Source: Klenkia marina
Lineage (GTDB): Bacteria > Actinomycetota > Actinomycetes > Mycobacteriales > Geodermatophilaceae
Assembly (NCBI RefSeq): GCF_900101025.1
Contig: NZ_FMUH01000009.1
Span: 1 to 64,000, forward strand
DNA length: 64,000 bases
Direction: 5' to 3'
Shown: one piece after another, positions 24,625-32,827 of the stretch
Position numbering within the stretch: the first letter of the stretch is position 1
Layout: each line of letters begins with the position of its first letter
Notes under the pieces: model-generated
Seen by the model: only the letters and a program-made list of their open reading frames with translations
The model's database searches: none
Told to the model about the DNA's origin: nothing
Translations under genes and position numbers: made by a program

Positions 24625-24648
24625 AAGCCCGGTGAAATCACCGGGCTT
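24625..24648. promoter_or_regulatory. Perfect dyad at the start of the Rep-like gene
   Basis: AAGCCCGGTGA-AA-TCACCGGGCTT, an 11-bp-arm inverted repeat ending 3 nt before the GTG of the Rep-like gene. It could be an autoregulatory operator or an mRNA hairpin that hides the ribosome site; the tiny loop argues for a protein-binding dyad. Confidence 0.5.
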
Positions 24649-24792
24649 GGGCGTGTCGCCACGTAGGAAGGCTGGCCCAAATCTGGACAGCGTCCTACAG
24701 TGGGCAGGCAGCACAAAGCCTCCCAATAGCCAGGGTGGGGATGTGTCGCCGGGAGACCAGGTGTTAGCGCACCTGCCCGGCTCTAGCGGTAA

Positions 24793-24818
24793 GGGCGGTC
24801 CCCCTTGGGGGGCCGCCC
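24793..24818. terminator. Hairpin terminator after the small RHH-like gene
   Basis: GGGCGGTCCCCC-TT-GGGGGGCCGCCC, a 12-bp stem with one G:U pair, 9 nt past the stop of the leftward gene at 24827. Confidence 0.6.
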
Positions 24819-24826
24819 TCTCGCGT

Positions 24827-25060
24827 TTAGGCGGTCCTGCCGAGCGGCAGCACCTCCTGGCCATCGGGCTGGGGGAGGTCCGGTGCGTACTGCTCTAGCT
24901 GCAGGGCTCGTGCGAGAAGCAGGGCAACGTAGTCGCTCTGCGAGACGCCGGCCGCCTCAGAATCCTGCTTGAGCCGGTCGGCGATGACCCGGTGCGGTCG
25001 GGCGTACACGACCACGCGGTCGCCCTTGTGCGGTCGCCCCCGCTTGCTAATCGCAGCCAT
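24827..25060 (-). CDS. Small ribbon-helix-helix-like DNA-binding protein
   Basis: 77 residues starting MAAISKRGRPHKGDR (ATG 25060; a GTG lies three codons upstream). The core VVVYARPHRVIADRL followed by EAAGVSQSDYVALLLARAL fits a short beta strand plus two helices, as in plasmid copy-control or antitoxin RHH proteins. No partner toxin lies next to it. It may regulate the Rep-like gene downstream. Function is inferred from size and fold only. Confidence 0.55.
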   Translation of the reverse strand: MAAISKRGRPHKGDRVVVYARPHRVIADRLKQDSEAAGVSQSDYVALLLARALQLEQYAPDLPQPDGQEVLPLGRTA

Positions 25061-25394
25061 GTAACTCACCCAACCGGGTGGCTTTCAGAAAAGCAATGGC
25101 TGACCCGGGTGTGTCGACATGTTTCTGAAAGAGCTTGGCTGCCACCGGCGCTGGAGGCGACCCAGTGGGGACCCCGCGGTGGGCCGGCCGTGGGGCACAC
25201 CGCAAGCCACCATCCCGGACCTCAAGGCCATGGTTCTGACGGACGGCCGTCATTGTCGCCCTCCATACTGGGCAGCGTGTAAGCCCCTGAGCTGCAGCGG
25301 AGTGGGGCGGCCTTACATAACGATGGTTATCGGCGGCTTCCAGACCCCGTCGTCATGACCTCCTCGGCCCGACCCTCACCCGTCCTCGTAGGAA
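25061..25394. other. Intergenic region, no gene recognised
   Basis: About 330 nt. No credible small gene on either strand, and no clear dyad or terminator was seen; it probably holds the promoter of the small RHH-like gene. Confidence 0.5.
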
Positions 25395-26012
25395 TCACCG
25401 GAACAGGGGGAACAACGTCCCTGCTACGAGGGCGCCCATGGCGCCACCGGCAATGACCTGCGCCCAGGTGTGGGCGTCGAGCACGATGCGGGACCAGGCA
25501 ACGGCGGCCAGCACGGGCAGCCCGAGGAGTGCCCAGGGCCCGAAGAGGACGACCAGGGTGCCTAGGAAACCGCCGGCGACTGCGGTGTGGATCGAGATCT
25601 TCCACCAGTGGCTGACGACGAGGACCACGACGAGCCCGGCCAGCTGGGCCAGCACGAGGGCGATCAGGTCACGGGGCGCATTCACCAGCACGAGCAGGAC
25701 TGCCGCGACCGCGACGGAGGCGGAGGCGATGAGCAGCGGCACCGCGCGTTGGGTGCGTTCGGCGATGTGGTGGTCGGACCACTTGCCGGCCTTGACCCCC
25801 TTGGCGACGTAGGCCAGCGGGATCCCGGTGACCAGCAGGGCTGCGAACCCACCCCAGGCGGCTCCTGCGCCGCTACCGGCGCTGTGGATGGCAACCACCA
25901 GCAGCCCCGCAACAGCCAGGATGGCCGGCGCGGTGGTCTCGGTGACGACCCGGGCGACCCTGACTCGCGTCGGGTCGGGTGGGGCGGTGGGCGAATTGGT
26001 GGGGGCGCTCAC
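25395..26012 (-). CDS. PAP2-superfamily membrane phosphatase-like protein
   Basis: 205 residues with about six helices. The PAP2 motif order is visible: an upstream basic segment (KAGKWSDHHIAERTQR), the central SIHTAVAGG (SGH-like) and the terminal WSRIVLDAHTWAQVIAGG (SR...H motif). Such enzymes dephosphorylate lipid pyrophosphates or phosphatidate at the membrane. It overlaps the MAB_1171c-family gene by 4 nt. Its presence in an operon with an XRE regulator and an ImmA-like protease is recurrent in actinomycetes, but the purpose is unknown. Confidence 0.8.
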   Translation of the reverse strand: MSAPTNSPTAPPDPTRVRVARVVTETTAPAILAVAGLLVVAIHSAGSGAGAAWGGFAALLVTGIPLAYVAKGVKAGKWSDHHIAERTQRAVPLLIASASVAVAAVLLVLVNAPRDLIALVLAQLAGLVVVLVVSHWWKISIHTAVAGGFLGTLVVLFGPWALLGLPVLAAVAWSRIVLDAHTWAQVIAGGAMGALVAGTLFPLFR

Positions 26013-27076
26013 GCGGCGGCTCCTGACGTGGTGGGGGTCGTCCGATTCCCGGCGGTCCGGTAGTCGTCGGCCAGGGCATGGATGAAGCGCCGTTCCTCGG
26101 CAGTACTGGGGGTAGCAGGCAGGAGCTCGGAGGCCAGAACACCTCGTGGTGTCTGCCAGGTGGTGCGGCTGACCAGCAGCGCGCGGGCGAGTCCGCTGAC
26201 CGCGTCCGACTCAGTCGGGATCGGGCCGTGGACATGGGCCCGGGCCAGACCTTCGGCGACCTCGAGCAGACGCCGGTGGTAGCGAATCTCGGCTCGGTGG
26301 ACGGTGGTCGGCGAGCTGGTCGACAGCGTGATGTCTGGGAAAGCGTGCGCGAGGTCGCGCCACAGCGGGTCCAGGCGGTGGGTGGCGGTGACTGCGGTCC
26401 GCCAGCGCTGCACGGCGCGCACGCTGCGGGGGGCGAGGATGCCCAGCGCGATGCCGGAGGAGCCGATCAGCGCCGCGGCGGAGCCCGCGGTGTGGATGGC
26501 GGTCGGTTCTGGAACGAGAGTCAGGTCGACCAGGACGTAGAGGAGCCGGCTGGCCGAGTAGATCAGGCCCACTGCGCAGCCCCACCCGATCAGGAGCAGG
26601 TTCATCTTCCGGCCGGCGTCGTCGAAGCTCCGGCTGTAGCGGATGACCAGCTGCAGGCTCTCGACCAGGGCGACCGACAGGTAGCCGTGGAAGGCCACCC
26701 GGTAGATGACGTCGGCGGCTGTCGCGGGGTCCAGCACGTAGGTCGTGGCCATCACGGCGAGCACCACCGCGGCGGTGAGGACACGGGCAGCGATGGCCCG
26801 CGGCTGCGGGCGACCGGTGCGCAGCGAGAGCAGGAGGAGCTGGGTGGCCAGCGCGGCCACCACCAGCAGCATGTGCTCGAAGAGGTCGCCCTGCGCAGAG
26901 GGCCCTGAGGCGGCGCCGCTGGTGACCTTCCAGGTACAGGCCAGCGCGATCGCGGCGGTCGAGACCACGAACGCCCCGTTGGTGAAGGTGGCCGACTTCC
27001 GCCAGGCGTGCAGCCGGAACGCCGCGGCCGACCACAGCAGGGCCACGACGATGGCCACCACCAGGACCCGGATCAG
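26009..27076 (-). CDS. MAB_1171c-family putative membrane transporter
   Basis: About 355 residues: seven hydrophobic helices in the first 240, then a soluble helical C-terminal domain (DUF6545-like, containing WRDLAHAFPDI and IRYHRRLLEVAEGL). The family is seen in actinobacteria beside XRE and ImmA/IrrE genes. The start is uncertain. CTG at 27076 overlaps the immA stop and lies 7 nt after GGAGG; GTG at 27061 is the next conventional start but is far from the ribosome site. Transport has not been shown for this family. Confidence 0.8.
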   Translation of the reverse strand: MIRVLVVAIVVALLWSAAAFRLHAWRKSATFTNGAFVVSTAAIALACTWKVTSGAASGPSAQGDLFEHMLLVVAALATQLLLLSLRTGRPQPRAIAARVLTAAVVLAVMATTYVLDPATAADVIYRVAFHGYLSVALVESLQLVIRYSRSFDDAGRKMNLLLIGWGCAVGLIYSASRLLYVLVDLTLVPEPTAIHTAGSAAALIGSSGIALGILAPRSVRAVQRWRTAVTATHRLDPLWRDLAHAFPDITLSTSSPTTVHRAEIRYHRRLLEVAEGLARAHVHGPIPTESDAVSGLARALLVSRTTWQTPRGVLASELLPATPSTAEERRFIHALADDYRTAGNRTTPTTSGAAA

Positions 27077-27579
27077 CGGAGCACCTCCACCAGCCGCCCC
27101 AGCTCGCCGTCCTCGGGCGGGTCGTCGGTGCTGGCGCCCAGGCGGGCCAGGCTGGTCCCGAACAGCTCGGCCGCGGCCTCGTGGGCGTCGTCGTACCCGG
27201 TCCGCCCCAGAGCCAGCACCCGGCGTGCCAGAGCCGGACTGACGTCTGGGGCCAGGGCTTCCAGGAGTCCGTCGGGGGCGTCCTGCAGCTGCGGGGTGTG
27301 CCCGAGGAGCAGGTGGCCGAGCTCGTGGCCGACGATCTGCTCGCGCCGCGACGGCGAGGCCGCGGCGTCGATGAAGAGGTAGTCCGTGGTGCCGCTGGGC
27401 AGGAACATGCCCGAGCTCGGGTTGCCGCTGCCGGCGAAGTCCCACGGCACCACTGCGATCGGGCGGCCGCGCCGCTCGGCGAGGCGTCCGACGAAGACGT
27501 CGATGTCCCACGGGACCGGCAGCAGCTCCTGGATCGCGCCCAGGGCGGCTCGCACGTCGCGACGGGCCTTGCCCCTCAT
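27073..27579 (-). CDS. ImmA/IrrE-family metallo-endopeptidase
   Basis: 168 residues with the zinc motif HELGH (residues 85-89) and a downstream glutamate (DDAHEAAAEL), the signature of the ImmA/IrrE (COG2856) family. Relatives cleave HTH repressors: ImmA cuts ImmR to induce ICEBs1, and IrrE cuts DdrO in Deinococcus. Here it directly follows an XRE-type regulator (63 nt gap), so that regulator is the expected substrate. Loss of the repressor could release the conjugation operon that begins divergently at 28304. Confidence 0.88.
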   Translation of the reverse strand: MRGKARRDVRAALGAIQELLPVPWDIDVFVGRLAERRGRPIAVVPWDFAGSGNPSSGMFLPSGTTDYLFIDAAASPSRREQIVGHELGHLLLGHTPQLQDAPDGLLEALAPDVSPALARRVLALGRTGYDDAHEAAAELFGTSLARLGASTDDPPEDGELGRLVEVLR

Positions 27580-27642
27580 CGCGTGGTCCTCCCTGCTTCG
27601 GTGTCGACCGAGCTTAGAGCGAGCCCATCGGCGCAGCTACAG

Positions 27643-28086
27643 CTAGCTTTGCTGCTCAGCGCCGGTGGCGCCCTCGTCGGCGAGACCTTCTTGCTGGCGG
27701 ATGTACTCGACCATGCCGGCCACGCCGGACAGGCCCCCGGCCGAGAGGCCCTTGGCGCGGAGCGCGATCTTGCTGATCGCGGAGTCGCGCATGGTCCCGA
27801 GAAGCTCGAGCTGCTCGTCGATCCGGGCGGTGACCTCAGGGTCGAAGAAGTAGTCGACGGGGACCTCGAAGAACCGGGCGATGGCCGCGAGGTGGCGGGC
27901 CGAGGGGTTGTTCCGCTTCCCCGTCCGCAGCTGGCTGAGGTAGGCGCCAGACAGGTAGACCCCAGACCCGTTGATCGCGGCGGCCGCATCGTCGTTGGTC
28001 CACAGCCCGCCCTCAGGGCGCGGCACGGTGGCGAAGAGGTGGTTGAGCCGACCGGCCAGGTCTGGCATCCCCTCGTTCTGCTTCAC
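27643..28086 (-). CDS. XRE-family (EspR-like) HTH transcriptional regulator
   Basis: About 147 residues with a helix-turn-helix (GAYLSQLRTGKRNNPSARHL) followed by IARFFEVPVDYFFD, as in EspR-like and other Xre regulators that sit with ImmA proteases. The C-terminal half is helical and may dimerise. Start candidates are TTG 28089, GTG 28086 and ATG 28068; GTG is used. It is divergent from the conjugation operon, and CCATAGC/GCTATGG half-sites flank the shared promoter region. Likely a repressor of its own operon and of transfer. Confidence 0.85.
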   Translation of the reverse strand: MKQNEGMPDLAGRLNHLFATVPRPEGGLWTNDDAAAAINGSGVYLSGAYLSQLRTGKRNNPSARHLAAIARFFEVPVDYFFDPEVTARIDEQLELLGTMRDSAISKIALRAKGLSAGGLSGVAGMVEYIRQQEGLADEGATGAEQQS

Positions 28087-28128
28087 CAACCGAAGGTCTC
28101 CTCACCGGCCCGTCCGTGACCTTCAGAC

Positions 28129-28214
28129 CATAGCCAGTCCTCCGGCGCAATCGAACGATCCTTGACAGCGAATTAGCCAGCGGCATACGTTCCCGCCGTT
28201 AGATTTAGCTATGG
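28129..28214 (+). promoter_or_regulatory. Divergent promoter region of the XRE operon and conjugation operon
   Basis: A sigma70-like promoter points right: TTGACA at 28162, 17 nt, then ATACGT at 28185. Inverted half-sites CCATAGC (28129) and GCTATGG (28208) flank it 79 nt apart and are plausible operator sites for the XRE regulator. An AT-rich stretch (TTAGATTTAGCTATGG) lies downstream of the -10. Confidence 0.5.
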
Positions 28215-28303
28215 TTAAACCGTCGGGTGATCCCCCTACTGCCGCATGTCAGTGGCACGCCCCGCCCCGCACCTGTCCGGCCACCGCGCACTGAGGAGGA
28301 CCG

Positions 28304-28801
28304 ATGCCCACTCGACCGCACCGCCTGCTCGTGACCGCGGCAGCCGCTGCGGCGTTGCTGGCCGGCTGCAGCGCACCCGAGACCCCGCCGGTGGCGTCGA
28401 GCGCGACGCTGCCCACCGGTCCCAACGACGTGCAAGCCGACCTCCCCCCGGCAGCCCCCTCGCCGACCGACGACGCCGCGAGCCAGGCGGCAGCCGAGGC
28501 CGCGGCCACCGCCACCATGACGTCCTTCATCCAGGTGCAGCTCGGGGCGACCCAGTGGCTCGCCGAGCTCTCCAAGCACCTGACCGCGGCCGCTCATGAG
28601 GCCTACGTCGGGACCGACCCCCTCGAGGTGCCCGCCCGGCAGCTCACCGGCCCAGCTCGCTACGCCGGGTCTACCAGCGCCTACCTGGCCACCGTCACCG
28701 TCCCCACCGACGTCGGTGACTACCAGCTGCTGCTGGTCCGCGAGGGTCAGGGAGCCCCGTGGCTGGCCGAGACGCTGACCCCGCCAGAGGGCCTGCGGTG
28801 A
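28304..28801 (+). CDS. Conjugation-associated lipoprotein
   Basis: 165 residues with a clean lipoprotein signal (LLAGC, Cys near 22), a Pro/Ala-rich linker, a helical segment and a C-terminal beta-rich domain (STSAYLATVTVP...YQLLLVREGQGAPWLAET) reminiscent of small NTF2-like transfer proteins. ATG at 28304 follows GAGGAGGA. It is first in a ten-gene rightward operon, overlapping the M23 gene by 1 nt. Probably a wall-side part of the conjugation apparatus. Confidence 0.75.
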   Translation: MPTRPHRLLVTAAAAAALLAGCSAPETPPVASSATLPTGPNDVQADLPPAAPSPTDDAASQAAAEAAATATMTSFIQVQLGATQWLAELSKHLTAAAHEAYVGTDPLEVPARQLTGPARYAGSTSAYLATVTVPTDVGDYQLLLVREGQGAPWLAETLTPPEGLR

Positions 28802-29826
28802 TGTCGGCACTGCAGTGGCGACTAGCCGCTGTCCTCGCGGCTCCGCTGGCCCTCGGCCTGCTTCTGATCGGCGTCCTGGTGCTCGCCGACACCGCCCACC
28901 AGCCCGTCGCCAACCCGTGCGGTGCGGCCGGTGGCGTCACCGTCGACCCGGCCGCGGTGCCGGGCGAGGTCGCCGGCTACAGCGGCACCCAGCTGGTCAA
29001 CGCCGCCCTCATCGTCAACGCCGGCCAGGCCCTGGGCGTGTCGGTCCGAGGCCAGACCATCGGGGTGATGACCGCGATGGGGGAATCGTCGCTGACCGTC
29101 ATCGACTACGGCGACGCCGCCGGACCGGACTCCCGCGGGCTGTTTCAGCAGCGGGACAACGGGGCGTGGGGGTCCTACGCCGACCGGATGGACCCGACCA
29201 CCTCGGCCACCAACTTCTTCCGAGCCCTCCTAGCCGTCCCCGGCTGGGAAACCCTGGCGCCGACCATCGCCGCGCACCGCACTCAGCGCAACGCCAACCC
29301 CGACCACTACACGCGCTACTGGGACCCGGCCGTGGCCGTGGTCAACTCCCTGGCCGGGGTGCCCGTGGTGCCCGGCAGTGGCGGCGGGGCACTGGCCTGC
29401 CAGGCCGACCAACCAGCCAACCTCGGTCTCCCGTCGGGCACCTGGACCCGACCGGCCATCGGCCCGCAGACCTCCGGGTTCGGCATGCGGTGGGGCCGGA
29501 TGCACAACGGGCTAGACATCGCCCCGCCCTGCGGGGACCCGATCTACGCCGCAGCCGACGGCACCGTCGTGCGGGCCGGCCCATCCTCGGGCTACGGCAA
29601 CCTCATCGTGGTCGACCACGGCGGCGGCGTCGTCTCCCGCTACGCCCACATGTACCCCGGCGACGTCCTGGTCGCTGTCGGCCAGACCGTCGCCGTCGGC
29701 ACCCAGATCGGCCGGGTCGGCTCCTACGGCGACTCCACCGGCTGCCACCTGCACTTCGAGATCCAAACCAACGGCGCCTTCACCGACCCCGCCCCGTTCA
29801 TGACCAGCCGGGGCGTGCCCCTGTGA
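28801..29826 (+). CDS. Conjugal cell-wall hydrolase with C-terminal M23 peptidase domain
   Basis: 341 residues. After one N-terminal helix (about 8-30) comes a lysozyme/transglycosylase-like region. It contains GVMTAMGESSLTVIDYGD, then LFQQRDNGAWGSYADRMDP. A C-terminal M23 domain with HNGLDIAPPCG and CHLHFE follows. Such two-domain enzymes open the murein locally for type IV secretion. ATG 28801 overlaps the lipoprotein stop (TGATG). Layout matches wall hydrolases in actinobacterial conjugative elements. Confidence 0.87.
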   Translation: MSALQWRLAAVLAAPLALGLLLIGVLVLADTAHQPVANPCGAAGGVTVDPAAVPGEVAGYSGTQLVNAALIVNAGQALGVSVRGQTIGVMTAMGESSLTVIDYGDAAGPDSRGLFQQRDNGAWGSYADRMDPTTSATNFFRALLAVPGWETLAPTIAAHRTQRNANPDHYTRYWDPAVAVVNSLAGVPVVPGSGGGALACQADQPANLGLPSGTWTRPAIGPQTSGFGMRWGRMHNGLDIAPPCGDPIYAAADGTVVRAGPSSGYGNLIVVDHGGGVVSRYAHMYPGDVLVAVGQTVAVGTQIGRVGSYGDSTGCHLHFEIQTNGAFTDPAPFMTSRGVPL

Positions 29827-29845
29827 CCGACCTCGGAGGCACCAC

Positions 29846-30463
29846 ATGAGCGCACCGACCACCCAGGGACCCACGATCGAGACGACCGCGCCAGCAGTGG
29901 CCCCGCCCGGGCCGCACGCGCCACAGCCGGGCCTGCCGCCGGTGAGCGGACCCCGGATGTCGACCTTCCCGGCCTCGACCGGTCACCTCTACGTGGTGGG
30001 CGCCCACGGTGGCGCCGGGGAGACCACCATCGCCGCCTGGACCGGCGCCCGGGCCAGCAGCGGCCGCTGGCCGGTGTCGGCTTCCTGGCCACCCGGCGGG
30101 CAGCCCCGGCCCGACGGCGGGCAGCTCGACGTCGTCCTGGTGGCCCGCACCCACGCGGCAGGCCTGACCGCCGCCGGCTCCGTGCTGACCCAGTGGGCCT
30201 CTGGCCGTCTCCCGGCCAACCGGCTGCACGGCCTGGTCCTCGTACCCGACGCCCCAGGACGGCTGCCCAAGCCGCTGGCCGACCTCGCCCTCGTCGTCGC
30301 CGGCGGCGCACCGCGGTCCTGGCTCCTGCCCTGGCTGGACCCGCTGCGCCTGCTCGCTGACCCCAGCGACGCCACCAGCGCGGGGATGAAGCTGCCCCGC
30401 CCCGTACTGCGGTTCACCCGTGACCTGCAGGGCCTGTCCGCCACCACCACCCCAACCACGTGA
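29846..30463 (+). CDS. DUF6668-family conjugation-associated protein
   Basis: 205 residues with a Pro/Ala-rich N-terminus and the motif LYVVGAHGGAGETTIAAWTG. That motif looks like a degenerate P-loop region of ParA/MinD-like proteins (no GKS/T lysine). DUF6668 proteins occur at this spot in actinomycete transfer operons. It begins at an ATG after GGAGGC. It is probably not an active ATPase because the Walker lysine is replaced; its role in transfer is unknown. Confidence 0.75.
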   Translation: MSAPTTQGPTIETTAPAVAPPGPHAPQPGLPPVSGPRMSTFPASTGHLYVVGAHGGAGETTIAAWTGARASSGRWPVSASWPPGGQPRPDGGQLDVVLVARTHAAGLTAAGSVLTQWASGRLPANRLHGLVLVPDAPGRLPKPLADLALVVAGGAPRSWLLPWLDPLRLLADPSDATSAGMKLPRPVLRFTRDLQGLSATTTPTT

Positions 30464-30471
30464 GGACCACC

Positions 30472-30768
30472 ATGTTCACCGCCCTGAGCGCCATCACCTC
30501 CACCGCCGCCACCGTGCTGGCCGCCGTCCCCGACCCCGGCACCGGCACCGAGCCCCCCGGCGCCGCCGCGATCCTCACCGTCCTCGGCTGGCTGGCCTGG
30601 GCGGTGTTCGCCGCCTGCGTGGCCGGCGTGCTGATCGTCGGCATCAAGCTGGCCCTGGCCTTCCAGCGCGGTGAAGGCGGACAGGCCGTCGGCCAGCTCG
30701 GCTGGGTCCTCGGCGGGGCCATCCTCGGCTCCTCCGCGGCCGCCGTCGTCGGGCTGGTCCTGGCATGA
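30472..30768 (+). CDS. Small two-TM membrane protein (TrbC/VirB2-like position)
   Basis: 98 residues with a short signal-like N-terminus and two helices (about residues 34-62 and 78-98) separated by a short basic loop FQRGEGG. Size, topology and operon place resemble VirB2/TrbC-type pilin-like or pore subunits of type IV secretion. It overlaps the next gene by 4 nt. No sequence motif proves the pilin role. Confidence 0.7.
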   Translation: MFTALSAITSTAATVLAAVPDPGTGTEPPGAAAILTVLGWLAWAVFAACVAGVLIVGIKLALAFQRGEGGQAVGQLGWVLGGAILGSSAAAVVGLVLA

Positions 30769-31532
30769 GCGACCAGCTGCCACCAGCCGGCGGACCCGAC
30801 CCGGGTTCAGACCCCAGCCCGTTCACCCGTCCAGGCTTCCTGGCCGCCGCCGGCGTCGCCCTAGTGCTCATCGTCCTGGCGGGGTTCCTGGTCTTCACCG
30901 GCGGCGACGACGACGACCGGCAAGCTGACCCGGCACCGACGTCGGGCGCAGGCTCGTCCAGCGCAACCGCCGCCACAGCGACGCCGTCCGCCAGTGACTG
31001 CGACCTGCCCGGCGGGGACCAGACGGTCCCCGTGACCGCCCCGGAAACCGAGTGGACTCTGGTCGGCACAGTTGCGGCACCCAGCTCAGACGACGCCGGC
31101 CCCGCAGTCATCGACCCGGCCACCGGGGTGCGCAGCTGCTACGCCCAGACACCTACCGGCGCTCTGTTCGCCGCAGCGAACTTCCTCGCCGCTATCACCG
31201 ACCCGGACGCACTGGTCGCTGCGGTCGAGGAGCTGACCGCCGACGGCCCAGGCCGAAACACTCTCCTGGAGCAGGTACGCACTGACCCGGCATCGGCGAT
31301 CGGCACCGGGACGCGCTACCAGGTCGCGGGCTTCACCTACCTGTCCGCCCAGGACGACGTGGTCACCGTCAGCCTTGCGATCGCCACCACCGGCGGCATG
31401 GCGGGCATCCCGCTGACCGTCGTGCGGGAGGACGGCGACTGGAAAGTCGACATCCCGGCCGACGGCAACGTGTCCGCTCAAGCGCAGCCCATCGCCAGCC
31501 TGTCCGGCTATGTCCCCTGGGCAGGCGCTTGA
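30765..31532 (+). CDS. TcpC/VirB8-like transfer protein (single TM, NTF2-like)
   Basis: 255 residues: a short cytoplasmic Pro-rich tail, one helix (about 27-45), an Asp/Thr/Ser-rich linker and a C-terminal domain. That domain carries the pattern ANFLAAITDPDALV...YQVAGFTYLSAQDDVVTVSLAIA...GDWKVDIP, as in VirB8/TcpC-type NTF2-like domains. It would sit on the outer face of the membrane as a scaffold. Overlaps its neighbours by 4 and 1 nt. Confidence 0.75.
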   Translation: MSDQLPPAGGPDPGSDPSPFTRPGFLAAAGVALVLIVLAGFLVFTGGDDDDRQADPAPTSGAGSSSATAATATPSASDCDLPGGDQTVPVTAPETEWTLVGTVAAPSSDDAGPAVIDPATGVRSCYAQTPTGALFAAANFLAAITDPDALVAAVEELTADGPGRNTLLEQVRTDPASAIGTGTRYQVAGFTYLSAQDDVVTVSLAIATTGGMAGIPLTVVREDGDWKVDIPADGNVSAQAQPIASLSGYVPWAGA

Positions 31533-32827
31533 TGGCCGATGACGGCACAGGAGGCGGCCTACCCTCCGCCGGCGTCATCCGCGAGGAGTGCGGGACCCTC
31601 GACCTTGGCTGTCAGGCCGGGCAGGCGGTCGATGACGCCATCGTCGACCTGGCCGAGAAGATCGTCGCCGCCGTCGGTGACCTGACCACCACGCTGGCCA
31701 CCTTCTGGATCGACACCCCCTCACCGGACGTCGCAACGTCCTCGGCGGTGTCGTTCGTGCAGGGCACGCTGACCTGGTTCGTGCTGGCCATCGCGGTGCT
31801 GTCGGTGCTGGTCGCTGCCCTGAAGATGGCGTGGGAGCGCCGGGCGCAGCCCGGTAGCGACCTCGCCCGGTCCCTGGTGCAGCTGCTGATCGTCTCCGGC
31901 GCCGGGCTGACCGGCATCGGGTTGCTCGTCACTGCCGCGGACGCCTCGGCCGCCTGGATCATCGACCGGTCGACCGACGACTTCGGCGCCGACCTCGTCC
32001 GGCTGCTCAACCTCACCGACGGCGACGTGGCGGTCCTCGCCGTCATCGTGATCATCGTCGTGGGCCTGATCGCGCTGCTGGCCTCGATCGTGCAGATCGC
32101 GCTGCTCATTGTCCGCAACGGGTTCCTGGTCGTGCTCGCCGGCATTCTGCCGCTGTCGGCCGCCGCGACGAACACCGCCGCCGGCCGGCAGTGGTTCGGC
32201 AAGGCCTGCTCCTGGCTGCTGGCCTTCATCCTCTACAAGCCCGCCGCGGCCATCGTCTACGCCACCGCGTTCCAGCTGATCGGTGAGAACGCCAGCGACG
32301 ACCGGCTCACCACCGCCCTCACCGGCCTGGTGCTGATGATCCTGGCGCTGCTCACCCTGCCGGCCCTCATGCGGTTCCTGACCCCGCTGGTCGGCGCCGC
32401 AGCCGGCGGCGGGGGCGGCGGGGCGGCCGCGGTCGGCGCGGTGGCCACCGGCGCCATCGCCATGCGGACCGCGAAGGGCGCGACCGGGGCGGCAGCAGCC
32501 GGCGGCGGGCGCTCTGCAGGAGCTGGCGCTGCAGGTGCCGGCGGCCCCGCCGGTGCCGGCACCGGCGGGCCCACGGGCCCCGGGGGCGGGCGCGGGCCCG
32601 GCGGCAGCGGAGGACCTGCCTCACCACCTCCGCCCACCCGTGGCAGCGCGGCCGGCAGCGCAGGGACCACCGCCGGCTCCGGTGGCGGCGGGGTGGCTAC
32701 GGCGACCCGAACGGCAGCCGCCACGCAGACGGCGGCCAGGGGCGCCGCCCGCTCGGCCGACGGCGGCAACGACCAGACCAGCAACGACACCAGCGACGAC
32801 GGAGGGGGACCCAGTGGCAACCGCTGA
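31532..32827 (+). CDS. VirB6/TrbL-like conjugal membrane channel protein
   Basis: 431 residues. The N-terminal 30 residues include a Cys pair (ECGTLDLGC). About seven helices follow between residues 70 and 290, including the segment LLIVRNGFLVVLAGILPLSAA typical of the TrbL family. The last 140 residues are a low-complexity Gly/Ala/Pro/Thr tail without predicted structure. ATG 31532 overlaps the previous stop. It likely forms the inner-membrane pore of the transfer machine. Confidence 0.85.
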   Translation: MADDGTGGGLPSAGVIREECGTLDLGCQAGQAVDDAIVDLAEKIVAAVGDLTTTLATFWIDTPSPDVATSSAVSFVQGTLTWFVLAIAVLSVLVAALKMAWERRAQPGSDLARSLVQLLIVSGAGLTGIGLLVTAADASAAWIIDRSTDDFGADLVRLLNLTDGDVAVLAVIVIIVVGLIALLASIVQIALLIVRNGFLVVLAGILPLSAAATNTAAGRQWFGKACSWLLAFILYKPAAAIVYATAFQLIGENASDDRLTTALTGLVLMILALLTLPALMRFLTPLVGAAAGGGGGGAAAVGAVATGAIAMRTAKGATGAAAAGGGRSAGAGAAGAGGPAGAGTGGPTGPGGGRGPGGSGGPASPPPPTRGSAAGSAGTTAGSGGGGVATATRTAAATQTAARGAARSADGGNDQTSNDTSDDGGGPSGNR

